Part shown: in pieces, positions 33,023-45,284 of the stretch | How positions within the stretch are numbered: the first letter of the stretch is position 1 | How the letters are laid out: every line of letters starts with the position of its first letter | NCBI RefSeq assembly: GCF_024166365.1 | Contig: NC_064831.1 | Location: forward strand, 48,609,768-48,673,767 | Length of the DNA: 64,000 nucleotides | Direction: 5' to 3' | From: Elephas maximus indicus | Taxonomy: Eukaryota; Chordata; Mammalia; Proboscidea; Elephantidae | Program-made: the position numbers and the translations under genes | The notes under the pieces: model-generated | The model's input: only the letters and a program-made list of their open reading frames with translations | What the model was told of the DNA's origin: nothing | The model's database searches: none

Positions 33023-33348
33023 CATAGGTATAATTGCAAATGTGTCATATGTATCCCCACTGCCATCGAGTTGATTCTGACTCTTAGTGACCCTATAGGA
33101 CAGAGTAGAACTGCCCCATAGAGTTTCCAAGGAGCGCCTGTCAGATTTGAACTGCTGACCTCTTGGTTAGCAGCTGTAGCACTTAACCACTACGCCACCA
33201 CAGTTTCCATCATATGTATAATTACAAACATATCATATATATAATTAGAAACACGCCGTGTGTATAATTACAAACACAACATAAGTATAATGACAAACAC
33301 ATCATATGTATAATTACAAACACGTCATATATATAATTATTAACATGT
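33023..33348. repeat. 23-bp minisatellite interrupted by an AfroSINE
   Basis: Units resembling 'catatgtataattacaaac' plus 4 bases lie at 33023-33045, then a unit broken at 33054, then six units from 33211 to 33348, all exactly 23 bp. A (TA)n run (33001-33020) precedes it. Confidence 0.92.
33055..33209 (-). mobile_element. AfroSINE (minus) inside the minisatellite
   Basis: Complete SINE with target duplication 'tcatatgtat' at 33045-33054 and 33210-33219, itself part of the repeat unit. Confidence 0.92.
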
Positions 33349-33502
33349 AATATTTTTTAATATATGTACCAATACACACATTTATACAAATATATGTATC
33401 TGCAGACATATATTTTAAAAACTAGAAAGAAACCAAAATATAATGATTATTATTACAGGGCTGCACCACCTCAACACAGGAGCACTATCACTATACATAT
33501 AT

Positions 33503-33656
33503 GGAGCCCTGGTGGGTCAGTGGTTAAGCACTATGGCTGCAACCAAAATGTCGGCAGTTCGAATTCACCTTGAAAACCCTATGGGGCAGTTCTACTCTGT
33601 CCTATAGGGTCACTATGGGTTGGAATTGACTCGATGGCAATAGGTTTTGGTTTTGC
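33503..33656 (+). mobile_element. AfroSINE (plus)
   Basis: From 'ggagccctggtgggtcagtg' to 'gactcgatggcaataggttt'. An internal deletion of about 20 bp removes the part after the B-box region. No clear target duplication. Confidence 0.88.
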
Positions 33657-35550
33657 AGGTAATTTGAGCTATTTTTCTTTATATTTTCAGTATTTTTCTT
33701 TTTTTAAGATTTTTAAAACAAAATTTATACCTTTCTCAATTAAATAACAGTTTGGTTTTAGTCTTTTTGGCTTGTTTTATTTTGCTTTTTAGGAAAGAAA
33801 AGGCCATCCAAGTTAGAGGCAGGGATAGATGAGAAAAATGAGGGCAGGAGCCTGTGAGCCTGGAGACAGGCTGGGAGGAAGGAGAATGGCCTGGGAGACA
33901 GGGTCAGCCAAACTGGAAAAGTCACAGGGATCAAACCCCACTAGTTGACTTCTCTAGATCCCACAGTCTTTTAAGAAGGCAGGCTGAGTCTCGGGCATGT
34001 CCCACGGCATCCTAAAGTGGCCTGATGATGGCTCAGAGCCTTAGAAACACTCACGCCCTGTGGTAAGTTACCCACCGTGGAGTGAGTGCGGCCACACTGG
34101 GAAGGGGGAGCGAAGGTGGTGGAAGGTAAAAGCCGTGGCCCCAGTCCTCACAATGCTTAAATCACGGTGGAGAAATGATTTGGCTGTGGGAAAATGACCT
34201 CTCACAATGAGGGTCATCCCACAAATACCTTCCAGACTCCAGTGCACAAGTTCCATCTCTTACCTCCATGAAATTAGGCAGAACATAAAACACCAAAAAT
34301 AATTTTTTAAAAAAAGAGTGCATAGGAAAGGAGACAGAGCCACAGAAGAGCAACAACAACAACAAAAAACTCCAAACTGATGCTTGTTTCATTGCAAAGG
34401 ACACCACGACCTTTCTGGGGCGTCCTGTCACCAAAAAAGTCAATTCTTCACGGCCCGCAGTACCCAGATTCTGCCCAGCACGGTCTGGAATCGAGGAGTT
34501 CATTTAATGGAAGCTTAACAGATTCAGTTTTCTCTGAAATTCCACATCCCTTTCTGCCAAGAAGCTGTTTTGAAAGATGACACTCCCTTGATGTGAATTT
34601 GCAGCCTGCCCCATTAAGGAGGCTTCACTCAGAAAACATTTTTAGATCAACCCTGTTCCAGACCCTTGCTCCCAAGGACAAATGAGGAGAAGTTCAAAAC
34701 TGTCGGAGCTCTTTGATGATCAGAAATGACTGAAAATATTAGAAAGAATGGTATTAATCCAGATACGCTCAACAGCCTTCAAAGCAAACGACTCTGCTCT
34801 GTGCTCCCGGAAGCCCAGCTCTTGTGAGTTGGCACCTTTGGCCCTAACTCCTATTAGCCAAGCCAACGCCTTGAAAACAAATAGACCTCAGAACAATGGG
34901 GGGAAACATTAAAACTCAAAGGTGAAGAAAGGAAAGGGAAGAGGAAACAGGTAAAGGAAAGGAGGGGAAGGAGGACTGGAAAACCAACTACCATTAGCAG
35001 GTGCCTCCTTTTTTCTTTAAAAAAAAGGACAAGGGGCTCAAATGGTACAGCCCCCCCTCAACGAAGCCTGTTAGTTCACTCTTGGGCAACAGAGGAGCCT
35101 GAATGGTCCTTGGAGAGCAGCTGGCATCCGGATCCTGGCTCCACTCGCAAATGGCTGTGTACACCAGAATTCCCCTCACCAAACGCAACCAGATTCCTCC
35201 CGGGTGTGGTAGGAGGGTGTTTCCGTTTCCAAACCGCAGAGCCATTTGCTCTCAGATAAACAAACATCTCTTCAGCTTTTGCCAAGTCTGCCCAGCCAGG
35301 AAGCCGTAATGCTGATTTAGTAGCATTTCAATCACTTGGTGACAAGCTGGCGACAGGAGAGAAGAGGATGTGAGGAGCAGTCAGATGCTGTTACAGGAAA
35401 GAGGCACAAGGAGAGAACAATAACAGAGTGGCACAGAAATCATAACCACCACCATGTTCCCCATTGACATAAAATTTATCATTACCAGTATAACAAGATG
35501 AGCAAGAGTCTTTGAGCCTACAATAGTAGTCAGAGGTGAGATGGAATTCT
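33657..35550. other. No recognisable gene or repeat
   Basis: Purine-rich patches occur at 33790-33900 and 34920-34980. The longer antisense frame at 34162-34503 and frames at 35.0-35.3 kb have no domain that I recognise and sit in ordinary-looking DNA. Confidence 0.35.
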
Positions 35551-35554
35551 AGCT

Positions 35555-35720
35555 CCTCCTTTATCAGGCTGACCCCGACCACGCCTCCTGACCTCTCTGA
35601 GCCTGGGTTTTTCTGTGTATTAAAGGCGGATCGCAATCTCTACATCTTCAGAGTGTTTGGAGGATTAGATGAAAAAATGTCTGTAAGGCACTGGCACAGT
35701 GTTAGAAGCAACAGTAGTAG
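35555..35720 (+). mobile_element. MIR
   Basis: 'gacctctctgagcctgggtt' and 'tttggaggattagatgaaaa' are MIR core wording. Confidence 0.65.
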
Positions 35721-35927
35721 CGGAAGTAGTAGCAATATTGGTAGTATAAGTAGTATTTTCTATTACTTCAATTAGTTATTATTTACTATTTCATTTTACT
35801 CTTACTCAGGTGGGAGAGATATTCTTAATCCTATTTGGTTAAGAGTAAAATAGAGACCCAGAAAAGTTAAATGTCTTTCCTGCTAAAGATAAGAAGTTCC
35901 TGGGAAAGCAAGGACCTTGCCTTAGTT

Positions 35928-36095
35928 TCCTGTTGCTGCTATAACAACGCGCCACAATTGGCGACTTCAAACAGCACCAGTTGATTATCTGACGGTTCTG
36001 TCTCCCCCTCTACAGGGAGGCCCGTGGCCTAGAAACTCTCCAGGCTGCAAGCTGGCACATGCTAGTCCGCTTCTCAATTGTTCCTCCCTTCAGAA
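35928..36095 (-). mobile_element. MaLR LTR fragment
   Basis: 'ttagtttcctgttgctgcta' and 'taacaacgcgccacaattgg' match the reverse-complemented 3' end of MLT1-type LTRs. The remainder is lost. Confidence 0.6.
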
Positions 36096-37089
36096 TCTGC
36101 CGAGTGCGGTTCACTGAAAACTACTGTTTCATATATTTCATCTAGTTGTTTAAGATGAGAAGATAATCCAAAACCTGTTACTCCATCTTTGCCAGAAATG
36201 GAAGTCGTCTGCTATACATTTTTTTTAATATTAGAATTTGGGGTGGGCTCGCTTAAAGGGAGTAAAACCACCTCAAGCCCCGTATTAAGATTCTAAGCAG
36301 TGTGTTATTAGTAATTACATCACAAGAGCAAAACCTCAGTGTCTCACGCTGTCCATTGTCTCACTGATCACTAGGCCTCCCTTCCACACTGTATCCGAGA
36401 ACTGTTTACCACCACACCTCACTCGCTTCACAAAGCAAAGTTCTCCAATGTTTTAATAAATACTTAACATTTCTGTTTCCTTCTGGTGTGCATAGGGTCG
36501 CTACGAGTTGTAACCGGCTCAATAGCACCTAACAACAAGAACGTTTCTTTGGCACCAACTTTGCACAACAGCAGGGCTCTTACCTCCTACTCACGGACCC
36601 TGCACTCCTCTCTATACTGCACGGCATAGCGCATCGCGCTAACAATATCCTGTCGGCAAATGTTGTCATCTCATTACATAACCCCACCCGGAAGGACCGG
36701 CAGTCCCCAGCCCCTGACATGAGGAATCTAAATTCAGCACTGAAAACACCTTGCTTTTCTGGGGTGAACCCTTTAGAGGTCTCACAAGAATTCAGAAGAG
36801 AATTTCTAGACCACAAGTTCCGGTGTTGAGAGCTGCAGCCTGTGAGGATTGTTGGGTTCTTTGAAGCCCTACCCACAGCTCCAGAAAACACTCTTTGTGT
36901 CTGAGCTCCTTCCCCACACAAATCTGAGAATGAGGCTATGACCCTGGAAAGTGGACACGGGGAAATGCATCCAGCAAAACAGAAACCCTGTGGAAAATAT
37001 TCTTGCACTGACATTAGACAAAAAACCACCCCCATAAGCTTGATTTGCTGTCACTGTCAGATAAAATAATAACATGTAAGCATTTCCAA
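36096..37089. other. No confident gene; short RTE/SINE tail at 36487-36541
   Basis: A 55-base scrap ('gtgcatagggtcgctacgag' then 'caatagcacctaacaacaag') is an RTE/SINE 3' end. The minus-strand 151-codon frame at 36580-37035 is the longest non-transposon frame nearby. It has no recognisable domain and I regard it as chance. Confidence 0.45.
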
Positions 37090-37270
37090 GAGGTTCCACT
37101 GACATTCTCTCTTGTGATCCTGACAACAAACCCAGCAAGTAGGAGAGGCGGGCATCGCAATTCCCAAGCTAGAAATGAGGAAAATGGTCTGAACAGGTGG
37201 CTAGTTAGGGTCAGGGTCAGGTCTTGAACCCGGGTCTTGTAACTCTAGGTCAAAAGCTCTTCCTGTTTCA
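37090..37270 (-). mobile_element. MIR
   Basis: 'aaatgaggaaaatggtctga' and 'cttgaacccgggtcttgtaa' fit MIR in reverse orientation. Confidence 0.6.
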
Positions 37271-37324
37271 TCTACTTCCTGTATCAGAAAAGGAAACAAC
37301 CACCAGCTTTTTGTGTTGACCCTA

Positions 37325-37487
37325 GACCAGGGTTTCTCAACAGCTACATTACTGACTTTTCTGACCGGATAATTCTTTGTTGTGGGGGTTATCCTGTACA
37401 TCATAAGATGTTTAACAGCATGCCTGGTTTCTACCCAGTAGATGCCAACAGACCCATCCACCCCCCAGTTGTGACCGCCAAAAACGC
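37325..37487 (-). mobile_element. MER20 DNA transposon (minus)
   Basis: 'agggtttctcaacagctaca', 'ggataattctttgttgtggg' and 'agatgtttaacagcatgcct' are MER20 in reverse. The right end is missing. Confidence 0.82.
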
Positions 37488-38315
37488 CCCCTCCTCCTCA
37501 CCCCACCACTGCACTGTTCACAGAATACGTATGTGGTAAATTCATGATGACTCAATCAAGCCCCTGCCTCTCCACTACCCCCACCCAGATGATCAGGCAG
37601 GCACACCTGCCATTATTCTCTGTCTTCTTTCACATCCTCGGCTCTCTCTGGAGGCTTGCTTAGTTGCTGCCTCTATTTGCAGAGCTTTTCATCAATAGAC
37701 TGAATATTTACAGAATAAGGCGGTTTTGATTAAACAGTTCATTTCACTGGAGACTGGGGTATCGTATTGTGTCTCCCTCTGAGTTATTCTTGGCATCAGC
37801 AGCCTTGCTCTTAGCATACTTCTCTTTACATTTTAAGGCCTAGCATGAGAAGAACCTCCACGAAACAGATTGAATGAGAAACAGATGGAATTTTTCTGTA
37901 CCTTTCCCCCATCTCTTTCTGGCAGGATTTACCACGGTGTCTTCAGTGCTATTTGCTTCTGGCTAGCTTTTATTCTTCTCTTTGGGAACTGGCTGAGTCA
38001 GAAGGGGAATAAGAAGTGCAGGAGTGTGCAGAAAGCATGTTAGATGGTGTATGGGGAAACCTGGTTCTAGATCCACATCCAGGGTTGATCGACACTTTTT
38101 TTTAACTTTTTGGCACTTCAGTTTTTTCAATCTGTGTAAGGAAGGGATTGGTCTAGGTTTGTGGTTTGTAATATATGTCTGCTATGAAAGCTTTCCTATA
38201 AACAGAATTGCAAGCAGGAAGCATTAAAACCTAAAAGTAGTGTTGTTTGGGTTGAAACAAGGTGCGCAGTCAGGAAGCTGCCCTCAAATTCTATGTCCCT
38301 TTTCCCCATCCCCAC
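37488..38315. other. No recognisable gene or repeat
   Basis: I see no family motif or coding signal here. Confidence 0.35.
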
Positions 38316-38339
38316 CAAAAAAAAAAAAAAAAAAAAAAA

Positions 38340-38515
38340 AGCTGCTCTCCTGGGTGATACAGTCAGTGTGCTTGACTGCTTGGTGGTTCAAGCCTACCCA
38401 GAAGCACCTTGGAAGAAAGGCCTGGGGATATACTTCCCAAAAATCAGCCACTGAAAGCCCTATGGTGCACAGTCCTACTCTCACACATGTGGGGTCACCA
38501 CCGTAGCCCCTAAAG
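38340..38515 (+). mobile_element. Diverged AfroSINE variant
   Basis: Preceded by an A25-type run (38316-38340). It shows 'ttggtggttcaagcctaccc', 'gaagaaaggcctggggatat' and 'aaaatcagccactgaaagcc'. Long subfamily, old. Confidence 0.7.
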
Positions 38516-38887
38516 TACCATCACAGGATTCTTGGGCTCAGGATCCTAGAAGCACAATTTGAAAACCATTAAATTTGCCTTTTTTTTCCCCAGCCTGCTA
38601 AAATACTGGTCTAAGGTGCCCCCACTTCCATTCACTGAACAAATTTGGATCAACAGACCCTCTGGACTTTAAGAAAACCCATGAACAAAATCCTTAATGA
38701 CATATATCTGCGTGGAGAAAGACTGGAAGGAAGTTTACCAAAGCAGTTAAGCGTGCTTATTTCTGGTGACAGAAATGCCGAAGCAATAATGATGGGCTCT
38801 TGTTGCCCGGTGTCCCCATCTATAACAAACATCTTAGAAGACCCTCGCACCTCGCAGAGGGCCCAGTCCTGTGTCCTAAAAACAAGG

Positions 38888-38966
38888 CCTTGCTTTCATT
38901 AGAACAACAAGGACTAGCCTTCATTAGAACAGAAAAGACCAGCCTTCCTTAGAACAGTGAGGACTA
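38888..38966. repeat. 25-bp tandem repeat, 3 units
   Basis: Units of the form 'cttcattagaacaacaagga' plus 'ctag' recur three times with small changes (aaagaccag, gaggactag). Confidence 0.85.
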
Positions 38967-39269
38967 GACTTACAGACACCAACACTGTCATGAATATGGG
39001 TGCCCTCCAGGCCAAGGCTGGACGGAGAGCTGACCGTGAACAGGATTTCCTCAAGTGTGTCCTGTGGAATCTCAGTCCCGGAAATGTTTGGCTTAGAAGG
39101 AGACATCTAAGGATTGGAGCAATCAAAGTAGGTTTCAGGAAGGAAGAGGGACTTAGACTGGGCCTCAAGAGGATGGAAAGTGCTTAGGTAGAAGGAGGGC
39201 AAGGATGGACACGTCAGGGAAGAGAAAGAGTGAAGGCTTAGAGACAGGCCTATTACCTTGTGCCTGTTT

Positions 39270-39315
39270 CTGCGTGTGTGTGTCTGTGTCTGTGTCTGTG
39301 TGTGTGTGCCTTTCT
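39270..39315. repeat. TG/TGTC simple repeat
   Basis: Alternating 'tgtctgtg' and (TG)n units. Confidence 0.9.
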
Positions 39316-39493
39316 CCTCTCTTTCTCTCTCCCACAATACAACTGAATGTTAAAAATAGAAAAAATAAATTACGTTGTTAAAAAGTAGGAAAATGAAACC
39401 CCTTGAACGTTATGATCTAAGTTAATTTGTAATGATGTTAAAAAAAAGAAGAAGAAAAGAAAAAAGTCAAAAGGAAAGAAGGATGCAAGGAAG

Positions 39494-39565
39494 AAGGAAA
39501 AGATTTTGCCAAAAAAAAAAGGAATGAAGAAGGAAAAGGTTTTGCTAAAAAAAAAAAAGGAATGA
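39494..39565. repeat. A-rich tandem repeat, 2 units of about 36 bp
   Basis: 'gaaggaaaagattttgccaa' and 'gaaggaaaaggttttgctaa', each followed by an A run and 'ggaatga'. Within a wider purine-rich tract (39430-39565). Confidence 0.85.
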
Positions 39566-39710
39566 TCGCAGGAGAGGGCTTCCCCCAAAGTAAACTGAGT
39601 TTGAGAATCACTGCATATCATACATCCTTTCTGGAGATTAAATTCACAGTAGCTTCTTAAAGGCTCTGTAGGCCAGTGTTGTTGTTAGGTGCTGTCAAGT
39701 AGATTCCCAC

Positions 39711-41825
39711 TCACAGCGACCCTAGGTACAACAGAACGAAACACTGCCTGGTCCTGCACCCTCCTCGCAACTGTTGTTTTATGTTTAAGCCCATTGTTGC
39801 AGCCACTGTGTCAATCCATCTCATTGAGGGTCTTCCTCTTTTTCGCCGACCCTCTACTTTACCAAGCATGATGTCCTTCTCCAGGGACTGATCTCTCCTG
39901 ATAACATGTCCAAAGTACATGAGACAAAGTCTCACCATCCTGGCTTCCAAGGATTGCACTGGCTATACTTCTTCCAAGACAGACTTCTTCATTCTTCTGG
40001 TGGTCCGTGGTATATTCGATATTCTTCCCCAACACCATAATTCAAAGGCATCATTTCTTCTTCAGTCTTCCTTTTTCATTGTCCAGATTTCGCATGCATA
40101 TGAGGCAACTGAAAATATCATGGCTTGGGTCAGGCACACTTTAGTCCTCAAAGTGACATCTTTCCTTTTTAACATTTTAAAGAGGTCTTTTGCAGCAGCC
40201 TTGCCCAATGCACTATATCATTTGATTTCCTGACTCCTCCTTCCATGGGCATTGATTGTGGATCCAAGTAAAATGAAATCCTTGACGACATCAATGTTTT
40301 CTCCATTTATAATGATGTTGCTTATTGGTCTAGCTGTAGGGTTTTTGTTTTCTTTATGTTGAGGTATAAAATTCATACTGAAGGCTGTAGTCTTTGATCT
40401 TCATCAGTAAGTGCTTCATATCCTCTTCAAGTTCTCGTCACTTTCAGGAGCAAGGTTGTGTCATCTGTATATGACAGGTTGTTAATGAGTCTTCCACCAG
40501 TCCTAATGCCTCCTTTTTCAGATAGCTTCGCTTCTCAGATTATTTGCTCAGCACACAGATGGAATAAGTGTGGTGAAAGAATACAATCCTGACACACATC
40601 TTTCTTGATTTTAAACCAAGCAGAATTCCCTTGCTCTGTTCAAATGACTGCCACTTGATCTATGTATAGGTTCCTCACGAGCACAATTAAGTGTTCTGGG
40701 ATTCCCATTCTTCTCAATGTTATCTATAATTTATTATGATCCATACAGTCGAATGCCTTTTCATAGTCAATAAAACACAGGTAAACCTTTTTCTGGTGTT
40801 CTCTGCTTTCAGCCAGGGTCCATCTGACATCAGCAATGATATCCCTCCTTCCACATCCTCTTCTGCATCTGGCTTGAATTTCTGGCAGTTCCCTGTTGAT
40901 ATACTGCTACAGCCGCTTTTGAATAATCTTCAGCAAAATTTTACTTGCATAGGATATTAATAATATTGTTCTATAATTTCTGCAATCTTTTGGATCACCT
41001 TTCTTTGGAATGGGCACGAATACGGATCTCTTTTAGTTGGTTGTCTAGGTAGCTGTTTTCCAAATTTCTTGGCATCAATGAGTGAGCACCTCCAGTACTG
41101 CATCGATTTGTTGAAATATCTCAATTGGTATTCTGTCAGTTCCTGGAGACTTGTTTTGCACCAATGCCTGCAGTGCAGCTTGGGCTTCTTCCTTCATATG
41201 CTACTTCCTGAAATGGTTAAATGTTGACCAATTGCTTTTGGTGCAGTGACTGTGCATTCCTTCCATTTTCTTTTGATGCGTCCTGCGTCATTCAGTATTT
41301 TGCCTGTAAAAAAAAAAAAAAAAAAAACCAAACCCGTTGCTATCAAGTCAAGTAAATTCTGACTCATAGTGACCCTATAGGACAAAGTAGAACTGTCCCA
41401 TAGAGTTTCCAAGGAGCACCTGGCGGATTTGACTGCCAATCTTTTGGTTAGCAGCCATAGCTCTTAACCATTATGCCACCAGGGTTTCCATTTTAGAATC
41501 CTTCAAAATTGCAACTGGAGGCTTGAATTTTTTCTTCAGTCCTTCCAGCCTGAGAAATGCTGTGTGTTCTTCCCTTTTGGTTTTCTAAGTCCAGGTCTTT
41601 GCACATGTCATTATAATATTTTACTTTGACTTCTCAAGCTGCCCCTTGAAATCTTCCATTCAGCTCTTTTACGTCATCATTTCTTCCGTTCACCTTAGCT
41701 ACTCTATGTTCAAGGGCAACTTTCAGAGTCTCTTCTGACATCCATTTTGGTCTTTTCTTTCTTTCCTGTCTTTTTAATGACTTTTTGCTGTCTTTATGTA
41801 TGATGTCCTTGAGGTCTTCCCACAA
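39711..41825 (-). pseudogene. RTE ORF remnants (minus)
   Basis: In biological order: the frame at 41634-41825 gives EDLKDIIHKDSKKSLKRQ and NDDVKELNGRF (linker between endonuclease and RT). The RT is shattered between 40.2 and 41.2 kb. The frame at 39711-39959 gives the C-terminal YFGHVIRRDQSLEKDIMLGK and GRPSMRWIDTVAA. Many stops are present, so it is non-functional. Confidence 0.82.
41308..41489 (-). mobile_element. AfroSINE (minus) inside the RTE
   Basis: A20 tail at the left, '5-prime' head 'tgccaccagggtttcca' at the right. RTE sequence resumes directly on both sides. Confidence 0.93.
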
Positions 41826-42399
41826 CTCGTCTGGTCTTCAGTCATTAGTGTTCAATGCATCAAATCTATTCTTGAGATGGTCTCCAAATTCAGGTGGGAT
41901 ATACTCAAGGTCATATTTTTGGCTCTCATGTACTTTTTTTTTTTTTTTAATTTTCTTCAGCTTCAACTTGAACTTGAATATGAGCAATTGATGGTCTGTT
42001 CTGAAGTCAGCCCCTGGCCTTGTTCTGACAGATGATGATATTGAGCTTTCCCATGGTCTCTTTCCACAAATGTAGCCAATCTGATTCTTGTGTTTTCCAT
42101 CCAGTGAAGTTCACATGTATAGTCACCATTTATGTTGTTGAAAAAAAGGTATTTGCCAGTAGAAAACCTGATTAATGTTGCTTAATACATTTTCCAAATT
42201 TATTTGACCACAAAACTTTTTTCTTTTTTTTCTATAACCCCTATTAACATTCTAAGAAACAGTTTGGGATCAGAAAAGGCTTCACAAAGGCAACTTTTAA
42301 AAAACTGAATTATATATAAAAAAAAAAGAGACTTTCTTTTTTTTTTTTGAATTATAAGGCTTGAAATAAATAAGGAATTGTAGAAGAGTAAGGGGAGGG

Positions 42400-42440
42400 A
42401 AGGAGGAAGACAGGCAGAGAGGGAGGGAGGGAGGGAGGGA
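42400..42440. repeat. GGGA-type tract, G-quadruplex-capable
   Basis: Six or more 'gagg/gggag' units ending 'ggaggggacc'. Not inside a recognised element. Confidence 0.85.
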
Positions 42441-42744
42441 GGGGACCAGCTGGAGGTCTGGAGGACTTTGAGCAAAGGACAAAACAAAGGACCACCCATG
42501 GTTCCAAAGACTGTATGGTACTTCTTTGTCATCTGTTAATGCCTTTCTTTCCAGCTCATTGCTAGAGAGTAGGCAGAGGGGGGGATTGCTGTCTTAGTGA
42601 CCCAACAGCTCATGACCACAGGAAGGGAATTGTGGGTATTAGGATGAAACAGGGCCAGGTCCTCACCTCTGCCCTCCCCTTCCTCCCAGTATGGGCTCAC
42701 TGTGACAAATCCTTCTCTAGGAAGGCTGGGAAAATAAAATTTCA

Positions 42745-42860
42745 TGTTAATTTAATTCAGCAAACAGCCCACCTTTGTGCCAGGCCCTGTGCTAAGTGCT
42801 GGGACCACGTGGATGCATAAGGCATCTACAGCTCAAAGCCTGGAGTGGAGTCAGCAAGTA
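42745..42860 (-). mobile_element. L2-like fragment
   Basis: 'tttgtgccaggccctgtgct' and 'aagtgctgggaccacgtgga' are the common L2 3'-end wording in reverse. Confidence 0.55.
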
Positions 42861-43754
42861 AACAGAATCCCACCCTCAAGATCTACACAGGGGCCTGGGG
42901 AGCACTGAGGAGGGGCCCCTCTCCTGACCCAGGGAGGAGCTGTCAGGAGAAGTTTCCTGAAGTTTGAACCCTGAGCACCCATTCTAGTTCCTTCAAGGTC
43001 CAACAGCTGAGGGGTAGGAAAGAGACAGGGTTCCAACCAGAGGGAACTGAGGGGCAGAGGCATGGGACAGGAGTGTGGGCAGTCAGGAACTCTCAAGTGG
43101 CCCTGGCTCTGGCAGGAGCAGAAGATTTGTCAGGATGGGGAGGGTGTGGACAGGATGGAGTAGGCCAGTGGGAAGCAGGCTTACATGCTAGCTACAGTGA
43201 GTTGCAGCTGCTGATAGTAGGTGGGGAGGCAAGGAGGGAGGAGGGAGGGATGACTCAGAGGAAGAAGAGGGATTCCTGAGCAGAATGAGGAAGTCAGCCA
43301 AGCCTGCCTGAAGGTAGGAGGTGAAAAGACAAGTTCAGCCCTCAACAAGTTAAACAGGTTAGGGAAGGAAGTCTGGGCAGTGATGATAATGAGGAAGATG
43401 ACCATAACTATAACTCAAAACTCTTTCTCCTCTCTCCTCCTTTCCTGTTTGTGGGGCTGGGGAGACAGGGCAATGGTTAGCAGAGAGAGTTGCTGTGTCT
43501 TCTCCAGGAAGCATCCAGGGGCAGGTATTGTTGGTAGAGTTGGTAGAGAGTTGGTAGAGAGGTAGAGTTGGTGCCTGGTCCATCCTGTCTCTTGCCCCTC
43601 TGCCATTCATCCTTCTGCAGAAGACAGGCTGGGCTGGGCCAGCTAGGTCCTGTGCCCATCCCCCCATCCCTGCCCCCGGCACTCCAGTGGCCCATATCCA
43701 GACCCCTTCTCAGTGAATTGCCCCTCCACCCCTCCTCCACTTCCTATCCTCCCA

Positions 43755-43788
<34 letters not shown>

Positions 43789-44578
43789 CATGACTTGCCC
43801 GCTCTTTATGCTCTGCCCCAGCTCTTTGTGGAGATTCCATCCTCCTTCCTCTGGTAGATCACAGGTGGCTGCTGCCTCAGCATCCCACACCCCCAGCTTT
43901 CAAGTAGCCTGGCTGAGCCGTCTCCCTGCGGAGGCGAGAACCTGTGACAGTGTCCTTACAACAAAAGACCACGCTGAAAACAGCAGCCCCACGCACTCTC
44001 CTCTAGCTGCGTTGTCTGCAGGGTAGATGCTGAATTCTAGTAACATGTTCCCTGGGGTGTTTTCAAATCCGGACACACTGGAGCCTTCTTCTAGCTTCTC
44101 CCTGGGCTAAGGCCCTGGGCTCATCTCCAGCCTCTGACTGGCAGCTGGCTACTGCCCCTGCTAAGTCCTGATGGACAGCACCTAACAGGCCCAGGACCTG
44201 GAGCTCTGCGGCCTCCACCCACAGGCCCCAGCTTGCCCGGCTCTGTTTTGATTTGTTCTTGGTCCTCCCTGCCCCCCTGCCCTCTCTGAATGCCTCTGAT
44301 CTCTGCCACGACCTCTGGTACAGCGCATTGCATAGCCCCATCATCACTGATCTCATGTCCTCACACAGAGCCCACACCATTGCCACCACACCTGGATGGC
44401 CAGGTAGGGACTGCCTGTTTTAAAGACTTCCCTATTTCCTCCTGAGTTCAATGTCTTCCAAGAGCCTGGCACATCCTAGCTGCCAGTGTGAACTGTGAAT
44501 TCCTGGAGATGCCGGTGGCATTTTCCAACATTCTTCACATTTGACACATCTAAAATATCCTTGCTCCCAGTGCTCCGC
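42861..44578. other. GC-richer DNA, no recognisable gene; (CA)n at 43757-43788
   Basis: A (CA)n run of about 16 units lies at 43757-43788. Open frames are frequent because of base composition (for example 43568-44026 plus, 44063-44389 minus). They run through simple repeats and show no domain, so I do not call them genes. A tandem 'gttggtagag' repeat occurs near 43530-43572. Confidence 0.4.
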
Positions 44579-44612
44579 CAGCCCCAGCCCCAGCCCCAGA
44601 CCCAGCCCCAGG
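44579..44612. repeat. (CAGCCC)n short repeat
   Basis: Five to six units of 'cagccc' with one variant. Confidence 0.85.
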
Positions 44613-44636
44613 CGACTGCTGCTGGGGAAGGATCAG

Positions 44637-44765
44637 TCTCTAAGACCAGCTGCCAGAGGAGCCCTGAGCAGCCTGGGGGTCTCTAGGATGGGCTGCTGGA
44701 GGAGCCCTGGGTAGCCTGAGAGTCTCTAAGATGGGCTGCCAGAGGAGTCCTGGACAGCACCAGGG
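44637..44765. repeat. 43-bp VNTR, 3 units
   Basis: Units starting 'tctctaagaccagctgccag', 'tctctaggatgggctgctgg' and 'tctctaagatgggctgccag' at 44637, 44680 and 44723, all exactly 43 bp. Confidence 0.93.
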
Positions 44766-45284
44766 ATCTAGTCTCACCTCCCCTGCCCCTCCCAGAGCTG
44801 AGCAGCAGGTGGGCACCTCTGGGTTCCAGCTTAGCCCTCAAGCCCAGCTCTAAGCCTGCTTCCATCCATGGAGTTTTTTGACTCCCCATGACTCCAAGCA
44901 CTTTGCCATCTGCCAGGCCCGGTGCTGCCAGAGAGAAAGTTGCCTACTTGGAAAGTTCCCTGAGGGCCACCTTTACTATTAGTGGGGACCCCATGGGAAG
45001 GAGACTGACCCTTGGCCCATTCAACAGCTGAAGTCAGGACGCTGCAGCCCAATGTGGGCGAAGGTGTGACTAGAGGTGTGATGGGCAGACAACCAGCTAG
45101 GCAGGCAGGTAGTCCAAGGAGACAGATGAGGTTAAGTGGAAGCTTCGCCCCCAGAGCCCCGCAGTGAGAGGCCAGCCCCTACAGTCCTCTGGGTCATGGG
45201 GAGGGGCTTCAGGGTTGGGTGGCCACACCCAGAAGAGCGTGTCTCATACAAGGTGCCAGCAGGAAGACACAAGCTGGACTCTTT

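Larger units (their letters stand above)
39677..42153 (-). mobile_element. RTE/BovB-like LINE, 2.5 kb, minus strand
   Basis: The 3' tail is at the left ('gttgttgttaggtgctgtca'). The body extends through the RT region to the linker after the endonuclease at the right, with an AfroSINE inserted at 41308-41489. The region from 41490 to 42153 ('cacaactcgtctggtcttca', 'caatctgattcttgtgtttt') reaches further 5' than any other RTE copy here. It is still 5' truncated. A weak 'gccagt' match flanks both ends (about 39673 and 42153). Confidence 0.9.

Noticed and set aside
33211..33348. CRISPR-like array
   Set aside because: The 23-bp units are contiguous without spacers and diverge along their whole length. 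It is a minisatellite in a mammalian genome.
36580..37035. 151-codon minus-strand open frame
   Set aside because: No recognisable domain, no splice or promoter context, and composition like its surroundings.
43568..44026. 152-codon plus-strand open frame
   Set aside because: It reads through a (CA)n microsatellite (Thr-His run) and lies in GC-rich DNA where long chance frames are expected.
44063..44389. 108-codon minus-strand open frame
   Set aside because: No domain or homology that I recognise. Overlapping frames on both strands suggest chance.
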